In this document: positions 27,237-35,740 of the stretch, piece by piece
Position numbering within the stretch: position 1 is the stretch's first letter
How the letters are laid out: each line of letters starts with the position of its first letter
Assembly: GCF_020905345.1 (NCBI RefSeq)
Contig: NZ_JAJJMO010000001.1
Coordinates: forward strand, 248,001-312,000
Direction: 5' to 3'
DNA from: Flavobacterium pisciphilum
GTDB taxonomy: Bacteria > Bacteroidota > Bacteroidia > Flavobacteriales > Flavobacteriaceae
Length of the DNA stretch: 64,000 bases
Notes under the pieces: model-generated
What the model saw: the letters and a program-made list of their open reading frames with translations, nothing else
Databases searched by the model: none
What the model was told of the DNA's origin: nothing
Made by a program: the position numbers and the translations under genes

Positions 27237-28787
27237 ATGACACCACTAAATCGAAAAATCTTAATAATTACAGTCATATTAGCTGCAATTATGGAATTAA
27301 TAGACATATCAATTGTAAATGTTGCCCTCTCGCATATGAGTGGAAATTTAGGAGCCACACTTGAAGATACTTCATGGGTTATAACCGCTTACGCAATTGC
27401 AAATGTTATAATAATACCTCTAACAAGCTTTTTGAGTGCCAATTTAGGACGACGTAATTATTATATAGGCTCAGTAATCTTATTTACATTTTGCTCCTTT
27501 ATGTGTGGTCATTCTTCAAACATCTGGATGTTAGTATTCTTTAGATTCATGCAAGGAATTGGTGGTGGTGCCCTATTATCAATATCCCAAGTTATAATTT
27601 TTGAGCTATTCCCTAAAGACAAACAATCAACTGCTGGGGCTATATTTGGAGCTGGAATTTTTATTGGCCCAACAATAGGTCCAACGCTTGGTGGATATAT
27701 TACCGAAAACTACGATTGGCCATGGATATTCTTAATCAACATTCCCATAGGTATCCTTGTAGCAATTTCATGTTATTTTCTTTTAAGAGAACCAGCCGTT
27801 AAACCTGAAGTAGCAAAGGTCGATTGGACCGGAATTACATTATTGGCCATAGGAGTAGGTTCTTTGCAAACTGTACTTGAAAGAGGTGAAGTTGAAGATT
27901 GGTTTGAGACTAGATACATAGTTGTTTTATCGGTTATTGCCACAATGACATTAATAACGTTTATCTATTGGGAGTTAACTATCGAAAAACCCGTAGTAAA
28001 TCTTCGGGTACTTAAAAGCAAGTCTTTAAGTATTGCTGCTATTCTGACTTTTGTTACTGGATTTGGTATGTTTATCTCTATTTATATTAGTCCTGTAGTC
28101 GCACAACGTCTTTTAAGCTTTTCACCCACACAAACTGGTTTGCTTTTACTCCCAGGTGCAATATTAGCTTTGCTTGCGTTAAAGATATGTGGTACCTTAT
28201 TGCAAAAAGGAGTATCTCCAGTGCTAATTATTGCAGCAGGATTTCTACTCTTTATTTATTTTAATTGGAGAATGTCTGGTATAACCCTAAATACAAGTGC
28301 AGCTGAGATTTCAACCGCATTAATTTTTCGTGCGCTTGGATTGGCTTTATTAACTGTACCACTCACAATGCTTGCCGTTTCGTCTTTAGATGACAAAGAT
28401 GTAGCACAAGGAGCAGCTTTAAATAATATGATGCGTCAATTAGGAGGCTCATTCGGAGTATCAATAATAAATACTTATATCGTTCATCGCTATGCAACAC
28501 ATAGAAATGTGTTGGTTTCTAATGTCACTCCTGATAACTCAATAGCCATGGATCGGATTAATGCCTATATAAAATACTTTGAACATAAAGGATTTGCTTA
28601 TAATGAGGCAAAATTAAAAGCATTAAAATTAATGGAAGGTGTTGTTACAAAGCAGTCATCACTATTAAGCTATAGAGATGCTTTTTTCTTTGTAGGACTC
28701 TTTTTCGTAGTAACACTGCCATTGTTATTATTAGTGATGAATAAATCTAAAAAAGCAAAATCTGATATTATCATTTCAGATCATTAA
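27237..28787 (+). CDS. DHA2-family MFS multidrug exporter (EmrB/QacA type)
   Basis: 516 residues with 14 predicted membrane helices, the DHA2 hallmark. The N-terminal motif LIDISIVNVALSHMSGNLGATLEDTSWVITAY and motif C-like GAGIFIGPTIGPTLGGY are typical, as is the motif A-like loop FLSANLGRRNYY. It exports toxic compounds with proton exchange across the inner membrane. EmrB normally works with an EmrA adaptor and TolC, but neither gene is adjacent. Expression is presumably controlled by the TetR protein through operators O2 and O3. Confidence 0.9.
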   Translation: MTPLNRKILIITVILAAIMELIDISIVNVALSHMSGNLGATLEDTSWVITAYAIANVIIIPLTSFLSANLGRRNYYIGSVILFTFCSFMCGHSSNIWMLVFFRFMQGIGGGALLSISQVIIFELFPKDKQSTAGAIFGAGIFIGPTIGPTLGGYITENYDWPWIFLINIPIGILVAISCYFLLREPAVKPEVAKVDWTGITLLAIGVGSLQTVLERGEVEDWFETRYIVVLSVIATMTLITFIYWELTIEKPVVNLRVLKSKSLSIAAILTFVTGFGMFISIYISPVVAQRLLSFSPTQTGLLLLPGAILALLALKICGTLLQKGVSPVLIIAAGFLLFIYFNWRMSGITLNTSAAEISTALIFRALGLALLTVPLTMLAVSSLDDKDVAQGAALNNMMRQLGGSFGVSIINTYIVHRYATHRNVLVSNVTPDNSIAMDRINAYIKYFEHKGFAYNEAKLKALKLMEGVVTKQSSLLSYRDAFFFVGLFFVVTLPLLLLVMNKSKKAKSDIIISDH

Positions 28788-28793
28788 AAAAAT

Positions 28794-28824
28794 AGGCTTA
28801 AAATTAAATTTCTAAGCCTGTTTT
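28794..28824. terminator. bidirectional terminator between convergent genes
   Basis: AGGCTTA / TAAGCCT arms with an AT-rich centre that extends the stem, followed by T residues on the plus strand. It separates the MFS gene from the convergent barrel-protein gene. Confidence 0.65.
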
Positions 28825-28829
28825 AAATT

Positions 28830-31223
28830 TTATCTTGCTCTACTATTCTCAGACTGTTCTAATTCCTTTTTCTTATAATCGGTTTTTTTAGAATTACCAA
28901 AACTATAAGTTGCAATAAGTTTAAAATAATTTGTGGTATACCTCCTGTGGTAATAAATCTGAGTTTGTCCTACTTCATAATTTCCAGAAGTATTGAAACC
29001 ACGGAAAATATCATTTGCAGAAAAATTTAGTTTCAATGCATTATTCAAAAGACTTCTTTCAATTCCGAGCGTTACTGTAGAACGGCTATTTTCGTCTACT
29101 AAACCACTACTTTTATCACCCAAATACCAAGCAAGTAATTGAATCTTGAAAAGGTTTGGAATAGTAAAAGTATTATTAGAATAAAGGTAGAATTGAGGTT
29201 TAGTTGCTCCAAATACAAATGAATACGTATTATCGATAGATTTTGTATAACTCATACTCATTGTATTGGTTGAAGTCCACCATTTTGTAGCAAAAGACTT
29301 TGAAACCGAAGCAAAAAAGTTATGTTCCTTCTCCACGTTAATAGCTCTTAGAATATAACTATTCAAATTATTTCCACGCAGAGCAGCAGCAGATATAAGA
29401 TCAACTTTATAGGTATATCCTAGTGTAAATTTAATTTTTTTATACAAGACACCCATTTCAAAAGCATGAATCTTTTCTGGTTTAAGATGGGGATTACCTT
29501 CAATAGTTGTGAATGGATCCTGATAAATAACATAAGGATTAAGTCCTTGATATCTTGGTCGAGTAATTCTAGATACATAAGAAGCATGAAACTTTAAATC
29601 ATCTGAAAGTGGCATATTCAATAATAAATTAGGGAAAATGTTCGCATAATTTTTTTTGAAATTTTGATTTCCATTTGCTGTAGTATTTAATTCATAATTG
29701 GTCCATTCGCCTCGAGCACCTACTGAAAAATTTAATTTTTCTGATAAAGAACCACTGTAATTAAGATAGGCTGCTCCTATTTGTTCATCATATTTAAAAT
29801 CACTCGAAAGTGCATCATTAAACTCAAATTCAGAGTTGTTTTCGTTGGAAATTAAAAAATCTGAACTCGTCTTGACAGCAGCTGAACTTAATTTTGCACC
29901 AGTCTCCAACTTAGTATTTTCATTAATTTTTTTCGAATAATCTATTTGAGTATTGATGATATTAATCGTGTAATCAGCATTATTTTTTAAGAATCGCTCT
30001 GAATTTAACCCATCTACTAAACCATTTTCACCAATAAAATCTCTTACCGTACTATTGTAGTTAGAATATAATATCCCAGCAAATAATGTGGATCCCTTTG
30101 AATCAGTAGTTGCATTATAGTTTAAATTAATAAACTTGTTTAGCCGAACATCATTTTTATCCGTATCAGTTGCATAAAAAATAGTATTAGAATTGGTTAA
30201 AATAGAATTTCGATTTTCTACAACTCCACCCAAATCTGCAATGTTTCCACTATATTCAAACGAAATATAATTCGAATCAGAAAAAGTATATTGAATTCCA
30301 AATCCAAAATTTGAATAGTTATTAAACCTACGTTTCCAATCAGTAGTAAGTTCTGATTTCATATAATCAGTTGGCTCTGGCCTAGTTCTGGTAGTATTTA
30401 ATAGTTCGCGATTATGTCCTAATTGTAATCCATAATTTGCTATAAAAGAAAACTTTCCTTTATTATAATTAAAATCTAACAGTGTATTTGTGCTGGTTCC
30501 TGCAAATTTAGAAACAGTAACTTGCTGGTTTGCTGATCCCATAATACCGCTCTCAACGTTTTTCTTTGTAATAATATTAATTACTGCTTTTCCTTCTGCA
30601 TCATACTTAGCCGATGGATTTGAAATTACTTCAATCTTAGCAATTTGTGAAACTGGGATTGCAGCAAAACGTTCGTTGCTAATTAGTATTCCGTTTAAGT
30701 AAATAATAGCTTCACCTTTCCCTAATACACTAATTTGCCCTTCAGAAACAATAACGTTAGGAACTCTACTCAACAATTCATTTACAGAACTACTTGTAGC
30801 TAGTAAAGTATTAGCAACATTAACTTCTACTGAACCGCTAGATCCATATTTCAATAATGAATTTTGACTTTTTACAACTACTTCATTTAACTGATTGTTA
30901 TTTTCCTTCACGAATATTGTCCCTAAATTTATATGCTCTTTTCCTGCATAAATAACATGTAAAAATGTGTCTGCAAATTCTGCAGAGCTAAGTCTGATTA
31001 CCACTTCTTTTTGATTAACATCAGACAACCCAAAAACGCCATCCAAAAAATTATCTTGTTTTATTAAAGTAGAATCCCGAACAGATAATAAAGATATATT
31101 GCCCATCATAGATTCATTTTTATGATTGACAATTTTACCTGAAATATGTTGTATAGATTGTGCTTTTATTTCTGTCGCAGAAATAAGAAAGCAATAAATG
31201 AAAACTAAGATTAGTATTCTCAT
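28830..31223 (-). CDS. outer-membrane beta-barrel family protein (TonB-receptor-like, no SusD)
   Basis: 797 residues. Signal peptide 1-21 (ending EIKA), a CarboxypepD_reg-like domain (about 26-105), a plug-like domain (about 115-225, with LNEVVVKSQNSLLKYG, GKGEAIIYLNGILI and IEVISNPSAKYDAEGKAVINIITKK) and a C-terminal barrel of the OMP_b-brl_3 type. This group of CarboxypepD_reg/plug/barrel proteins is widespread in Bacteroidota; transport substrates are mostly unknown. The C-terminus is a charged tail (KKKELEQSENSRAR) rather than an aromatic residue, which is unusual for a barrel. It lies 114 bases downstream of a membrane-bound AraC regulator on the same strand. Confidence 0.87.
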   Translation of the reverse strand: MRILILVFIYCFLISATEIKAQSIQHISGKIVNHKNESMMGNISLLSVRDSTLIKQDNFLDGVFGLSDVNQKEVVIRLSSAEFADTFLHVIYAGKEHINLGTIFVKENNNQLNEVVVKSQNSLLKYGSSGSVEVNVANTLLATSSSVNELLSRVPNVIVSEGQISVLGKGEAIIYLNGILISNERFAAIPVSQIAKIEVISNPSAKYDAEGKAVINIITKKNVESGIMGSANQQVTVSKFAGTSTNTLLDFNYNKGKFSFIANYGLQLGHNRELLNTTRTRPEPTDYMKSELTTDWKRRFNNYSNFGFGIQYTFSDSNYISFEYSGNIADLGGVVENRNSILTNSNTIFYATDTDKNDVRLNKFINLNYNATTDSKGSTLFAGILYSNYNSTVRDFIGENGLVDGLNSERFLKNNADYTINIINTQIDYSKKINENTKLETGAKLSSAAVKTSSDFLISNENNSEFEFNDALSSDFKYDEQIGAAYLNYSGSLSEKLNFSVGARGEWTNYELNTTANGNQNFKKNYANIFPNLLLNMPLSDDLKFHASYVSRITRPRYQGLNPYVIYQDPFTTIEGNPHLKPEKIHAFEMGVLYKKIKFTLGYTYKVDLISAAALRGNNLNSYILRAINVEKEHNFFASVSKSFATKWWTSTNTMSMSYTKSIDNTYSFVFGATKPQFYLYSNNTFTIPNLFKIQLLAWYLGDKSSGLVDENSRSTVTLGIERSLLNNALKLNFSANDIFRGFNTSGNYEVGQTQIYYHRRYTTNYFKLIATYSFGNSKKTDYKKKELEQSENSRAR

Positions 31224-31337
31224 AAAATTTTGCGATTAAGTTTTGATTTTTTATTGATACAAAAATCAATCGTTAATTGTTATATGAGGTAATCTAAAGA
31301 GAAATTAGGAGTACGGATTTATAAATCTATACTCCAA

Positions 31338-32399
31338 CTAAGCCAATAAAGCCTGTTGTTGATAACTTGAAGGCGTTGTTCCAGTATGTTTTTTAAACGT
31401 AGCAAAAAATGTAGATTTAGAATTAAATCCTACATCGTATCCAATCGATTCTAGTGTAAGCTTATTATTGGAAGCTATTATTTTGCATGCTTCGTTTACC
31501 CTAAATTCATTAACGTAACTGGTAAAATTCTTTCCCACATTTGCATTTAAAAATTGGGATAATTGATGGCTTGAAATATTTACTTCTTTGGACAAATCCT
31601 GCAATGTGAGGTTTGGATTTTTATACAATTCATGCTCATTCATTATCTTTTCAAGTTTACTAGATAAAATTTGCTCTTCATCATCATCTATTTTTTTAGC
31701 TGAATATTTTGATGGATTGAGTAAGAATAAATCATCTGTTTTTTTTCTATATAAAAGAATAGAAATTATCAGATATAAAATGAATGAAAAAATGATAGCC
31801 CCGCTTAAATAGGAAACAAATGGAGCATTAATTAATGCTAGGAAATAGAATACGAAAAGTAATACATTGCCTAAATAGATCATACCAAACCACACTTCAG
31901 CTGGGCTGGCTTTATGTTTTTTGCTTACTATGTTTTTTAAGATTCCTCTAATCGTAAATCCCGCAAAAACGACATAAACAAACCATTGCAAATAAATGAA
32001 TTCTATGAAATACTCACACCAAAGTTCAGGATACTCTTTATATGGATATACTGCACCTACAGTAATTATAAACAATAACCAGAAAATAAGTGTCAGCTTC
32101 CAAGATCTAGGCATTATATTAATCTCCTTGACAGAAGCTTTGAGAAAATAATATAAAAAAGGTCCTATGAAAAAACAAGCAGAAAGTCCTATTTGCAAAT
32201 ATGTTTTAGGCAAAGTAGGATCAAAATGTATAAATACAGATTTAGCAATTCTTATACTTAATGCTAACAAGAGTGCTCCTAGAAAATAATTTCCAAAATA
32301 CTTTTTCTTTGTAAAGAAAAAGAAATAGGTTCCTAGAATGATTCCGTTAAAAGCTCCCAAAGCACTAAAAAAAAATAAAAGCTCTTTACTAGTATCCAT
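31338..32399 (-). CDS. AraC-family regulator with a 7-helix membrane domain
   Basis: 353 residues. Seven hydrophobic segments fill residues 1-215 (for example LFFFSALGAFNGIILGTYFFF, LSACFFIGPFLYYFL, IIFSFILYLIISILLY). An AraC/XylS DNA-binding domain follows (about 250-350: LTLQDLSKEVNISSHQLSQFLNANVGKNFTSYVNEFRVNEACKII and GYDVGFNSKSTFFATFKKHTGTTPSSY). Such membrane-tethered AraC proteins occur in Flavobacteriia and bind DNA from the membrane. Position and strand suggest it controls the barrel-protein gene downstream. The signal is unknown. Confidence 0.87.
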   Translation of the reverse strand: MDTSKELLFFFSALGAFNGIILGTYFFFFTKKKYFGNYFLGALLLALSIRIAKSVFIHFDPTLPKTYLQIGLSACFFIGPFLYYFLKASVKEINIMPRSWKLTLIFWLLFIITVGAVYPYKEYPELWCEYFIEFIYLQWFVYVVFAGFTIRGILKNIVSKKHKASPAEVWFGMIYLGNVLLFVFYFLALINAPFVSYLSGAIIFSFILYLIISILLYRKKTDDLFLLNPSKYSAKKIDDDEEQILSSKLEKIMNEHELYKNPNLTLQDLSKEVNISSHQLSQFLNANVGKNFTSYVNEFRVNEACKIIASNNKLTLESIGYDVGFNSKSTFFATFKKHTGTTPSSYQQQALLA

Positions 32400-32562
32400 A
32401 ATTTATTCTTTATTATATCGATTATAATGTACACAAAGCTAAAAAAAAGATTGATGTATGCTTAAAATAAATAGCTTAAATATTACATTACTATTGCCAA
32501 CACAATTTAAATGAATCTTGTATAAAATAGTTTATTGGTTGTATTGAATGTGTCAAACAAAA

Positions 32563-32588
32563 AAGCCCAATTTTATAACTGGGCTTCA
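32563..32588 (-). terminator. terminator of the alcohol dehydrogenase gene
   Basis: AAGCCCA / TGGGCTT arms, centre AATTTTATAAC, 27 bases past the stop codon; T-run on the minus strand. Confidence 0.75.
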
Positions 32589-32614
32589 TGATTTAGTTTT
32601 ATATAATTATTAAA

Positions 32615-33640
32615 TTAAGGAATTAATACTGCTCTTCCTTTTATTTGCCCTTTTCTGAGTTTATCATAAACTTCAAGAGCATCATCTAAACTGTATTTTT
32701 CTATCTCAATATGAATTTTCTTTTGTAATGCCAGTCCAATTACTTCCATCAGTTCAGTTCTTGAACCCCAATACGGATTTGTCATACTTACACCAAAAGG
32801 CAGTCCACTCATGTTGTATTCAAATTTTCCTCCTCCTAGCCCAACGATTGTCAAATCACCATCTAAACCAACAATTTTAGTTCCTAGATCAATTGTCGAA
32901 GTAGCTCCTACAAAATCTATTACAACTTTTGCTTTTTTTATCCCTGTAATCTTTTTAATCTGTTCAGCAGCGTCTTTATCTGTAGAATTTATAGCATAAG
33001 AAGCACCCAATTCTTTAGCAAATTCAAGTCTTTCCGGAGTTATATCACAAGCAATAATTGTAGATCCACAAATTTCAGACAAAATCTGTAAAGCAACATG
33101 TCCTAATCCGCCAACACCAATAACTACAACATATTCATCTGGCATAAGTTTATGCAATGATCTTTTTATTGCTGAATACGGTGTTAAAGCGGCATCTGTA
33201 AGTGGAGCTGCAATTACAGGATCTAAATCATGAATTGGAACCAATAAACGTGAAGAAGGAACTAACATATAATCAGCCATACCTCCATTTAAACCTAGTC
33301 CACCTCCATAAGCTTGCTCTGATTGGTGGTCACAGTAGTTCTCTTTTGAGTGTTGACATGGTTTACAATGTCCGCATCCCCAAGGACCATACACCAAAAC
33401 TGCATCTCCTTTTTTAAACCCTTTTACATCTTGTCCCACTTCTTCAATCCATCCCGCATTTTCATGTCCTAATGTAAATGTAGTACCAGAAACAGTTCCT
33501 TCATCAATTATATGTAAATCGGAATGGCATACTCCTGCTCCACCAATCTTTAATAATACTTCATCTCCTGTAGGAGATGGTTTTTCTAAATCTTTTATAA
33601 CTCTAACATCCTTGTGTCCATAATATCGTACTGCTTTCAT
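32615..33640 (-). CDS. zinc-dependent NAD(P) alcohol dehydrogenase
   Basis: 341 residues, medium-chain dehydrogenase fold. The catalytic-zinc region CHSDLHIIDEG has Cys38, with GHENAGW supplying the second ligand. The structural-zinc loop CGHCKPCQHSKENYC has all four Cys, and the NAD-binding motif is GVGGLGHVALQI. It interconverts alcohols and aldehydes, probably with a broad aromatic or aliphatic range as for many homologues annotated as NAD(P)-dependent alcohol dehydrogenases. It is a single gene. A hairpin-forming inverted repeat sits just before the start. Confidence 0.9.
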   Translation of the reverse strand: MKAVRYYGHKDVRVIKDLEKPSPTGDEVLLKIGGAGVCHSDLHIIDEGTVSGTTFTLGHENAGWIEEVGQDVKGFKKGDAVLVYGPWGCGHCKPCQHSKENYCDHQSEQAYGGGLGLNGGMADYMLVPSSRLLVPIHDLDPVIAAPLTDAALTPYSAIKRSLHKLMPDEYVVVIGVGGLGHVALQILSEICGSTIIACDITPERLEFAKELGASYAINSTDKDAAEQIKKITGIKKAKVVIDFVGATSTIDLGTKIVGLDGDLTIVGLGGGKFEYNMSGLPFGVSMTNPYWGSRTELMEVIGLALQKKIHIEIEKYSLDDALEVYDKLRKGQIKGRAVLIP

Positions 33641-33648
33641 AAGAATAA

Positions 33649-33672
33649 TTTTATAGTTTGAATACTATAAAA
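33649..33672. promoter_or_regulatory. inverted repeat in the leader of the alcohol dehydrogenase gene
   Basis: Perfect 9-bp arms TTTTATAGT / ACTATAAAA separated by six bases, ending nine bases before the ATG. It could be an operator or a leader hairpin covering the start region. Confidence 0.4.
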
Positions 33673-33931
33673 TTAACCAAACCTGTTTAGAAGCGGGTGT
33701 TAATAAATTATAAATTAAAGTTTTAAATACGTTAAAAAAGGGATTGTGACATTGCAAATTATTAATGTTAAGTCAAAAATACAGGAAGTAAATCAACTCA
33801 ATAATGCACCTTCTTTTAATTTGATCCATTTTATTAACAAGATTTGATTAGTTGATTTTATATTCAAGAAAATATTATCTTTATGTAGTTATCACACACC
33901 ATTTTATGATTGAAAATTTAAACCAAATCAT

Positions 33932-35350
33932 ATGATACTACAAAAAATAAAAACTGTTGGGGTCAATCGTGTCTTACTTACTTTACTATTAGTGTGCCTT
34001 CAAGGAGACGTTTTTGCAATACAAAAAGACACGCTTGCATATAGTGGCTTTGGTTATCTTACACTTTATAAACCCACAAAAACAGTCAATAATGTAGTTA
34101 TCTGTATTTCGGGTGATGGAGGTTGGAACAGTGGAATCGAGGGTATAGCACTTCATTTAAAAAACGAAAACACATTGCTTATTGGTGTAGACATTCGTCA
34201 AGTATTCAAAAGCATGAAAAAGAACAAATCTTCTTGCCTCTACCCTGCCGCAGACTTTGAACGCATGAGCCAATATGTTCAAAAAAAATTAAAATATCAA
34301 ACCTACAATGTCCCTATTCTTTTGGGGTATTCTTCTGGGGCAACTTTAGTTTATGGGTTAGTTGCTCAAGCACCACAAAATACTTTCCGAGCTGGAATTG
34401 CATTAGGATTTTGTCCTGATATAAATATAAATAAACCTTTGTGTCCAGGTTCTGGAAAATTTACTTCAACAAAACTCCAAAATGCCAAAGGATATAATTT
34501 AGGACCTGCTGAAAGCCTTAAAACTCCTTTTATATCCTTGCAAGGTCAAAATGATCAAGTATGTAATTATCAAAAAACAGTATCTTTCCTTAAAAATGTA
34601 TCTAATGCTCAGGTAATATCATTGCCAAAAGTTGGACACGGTTATGGTCAAGAAAAAAACTGGCTCCCACAACTAATGCAAGTTTATAATAACATTACAA
34701 TAGAAAAAGAGGCTTACAGTCCTGATGAGACTGTAAAAAAACTTAATCTGCCACTACATATTACCACTCCCCACAAAGACAAAACAAGTCCGTATATGGT
34801 AGTTTTTATATCTGGTGATGGCGGATGGACTGATTTTGATCAACAAATGGCAAATGCATTTGCTTTAAAAGGAGCGCCAGTAATTGGTTTAGATGCTTTA
34901 AAATACTTTTGGCAGAAAAAAAGCCCCGAAGAAACTACCACGGATATACTTAGAATAATGGAAGCTTATACTGAAGAATGGAAAAAAGAAAAAATCATGT
35001 TGGTAGGTTATTCATTTGGAGCTGATATTATTCCATTTGTGTATAACCGAATTCCCGAAAAATTCAAAAAAAACATAATTGGATTAGGCTTGCTGTCTCC
35101 ATCGAAAGAAACTGATTTTGAAGTTCATGTATCTGAACTTTTAGATATAGACAATGCATCATCAGGGTTTTCTGTACCTAATGAGATTAATAAAATTAGT
35201 GACATTCATCCTGTTTGTTTTTTTGGAAAAGAGGAAGATGATTTACCTATTAAAGAAATTTCAAAAGAAAGTGCCAAAATTATATATCTCAACGGTGGAC
35301 ATCATTATACAGATGCATTTATAACTGTAGCAAAAGAAATGATGCCGTAA
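33932..35350 (+). CDS. AcvB/VirJ-like double alpha/beta-hydrolase, exported
   Basis: 472 residues. A signal peptide (about 1-29) is followed by two VirJ-type domains in tandem, the layout of AcvB. Domain 1 (about 38-255) has ICISGDGGWN (57-66) and GYSSGA with nucleophile Ser134. Domain 2 (about 275-470) has FISGDGGWTD, GLDALKYFWQKKSPEETTTDI, GYSFGAD with Ser361, and a C-terminal GGHHYTDA carrying the candidate His. In Agrobacterium AcvB is a periplasmic hydrolase of lysyl-phosphatidylglycerol. No LpiA/MprF-like synthase is in this window, so the substrate here is open. Single gene with a TATCTTTA element about 55 bases upstream. Confidence 0.85.
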   Translation: MILQKIKTVGVNRVLLTLLLVCLQGDVFAIQKDTLAYSGFGYLTLYKPTKTVNNVVICISGDGGWNSGIEGIALHLKNENTLLIGVDIRQVFKSMKKNKSSCLYPAADFERMSQYVQKKLKYQTYNVPILLGYSSGATLVYGLVAQAPQNTFRAGIALGFCPDININKPLCPGSGKFTSTKLQNAKGYNLGPAESLKTPFISLQGQNDQVCNYQKTVSFLKNVSNAQVISLPKVGHGYGQEKNWLPQLMQVYNNITIEKEAYSPDETVKKLNLPLHITTPHKDKTSPYMVVFISGDGGWTDFDQQMANAFALKGAPVIGLDALKYFWQKKSPEETTTDILRIMEAYTEEWKKEKIMLVGYSFGADIIPFVYNRIPEKFKKNIIGLGLLSPSKETDFEVHVSELLDIDNASSGFSVPNEINKISDIHPVCFFGKEEDDLPIKEISKESAKIIYLNGGHHYTDAFITVAKEMMP

Positions 35351-35740
35351 GTATTTTTATTAAAGAATCTAATTCAATTTTATATCAGAAAGTATTTCAG
35401 TTTTAGAAAACCTAATATTTCCGTAGTAACCTGTCACTTAGTAACTTTAAAACTACCCTACTTATTGATCAATACTTAAATTAACATAAAAGCACTAAAA
35501 TATATAAAAGAAGTTTTTTTTGAAATTATGTTTATCAAATAAATTCCATGCGTGTTTATGCATGTTTATACAGCAATAAATTTAAACTTCAATTTTAAAC
35601 CCCTAATTATAGTATATGAAAGATATTTTAAGCATTATTTTGCATTATTAGAAATTTTAAATAGACAAACATTGCAAAAACAAATGTTATTTCGAAAAAA
35701 ATCGTACATTCCGTTTTTATAACTAATCAAATATTTTAAA
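35351..35740. other. intergenic leader before the second SusC gene, about 390 bases
   Basis: AT-rich. A 99-codon minus-strand frame crossing into the SusC gene is a shadow. There is no exact TAnnTTTG; TACATTCC at 35704-35711 is the nearest. TGCGTGTTTATGCATG at 35550-35565 is a small direct/inverted-repeat feature. No gene or obvious RNA structure is seen. Confidence 0.45.
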
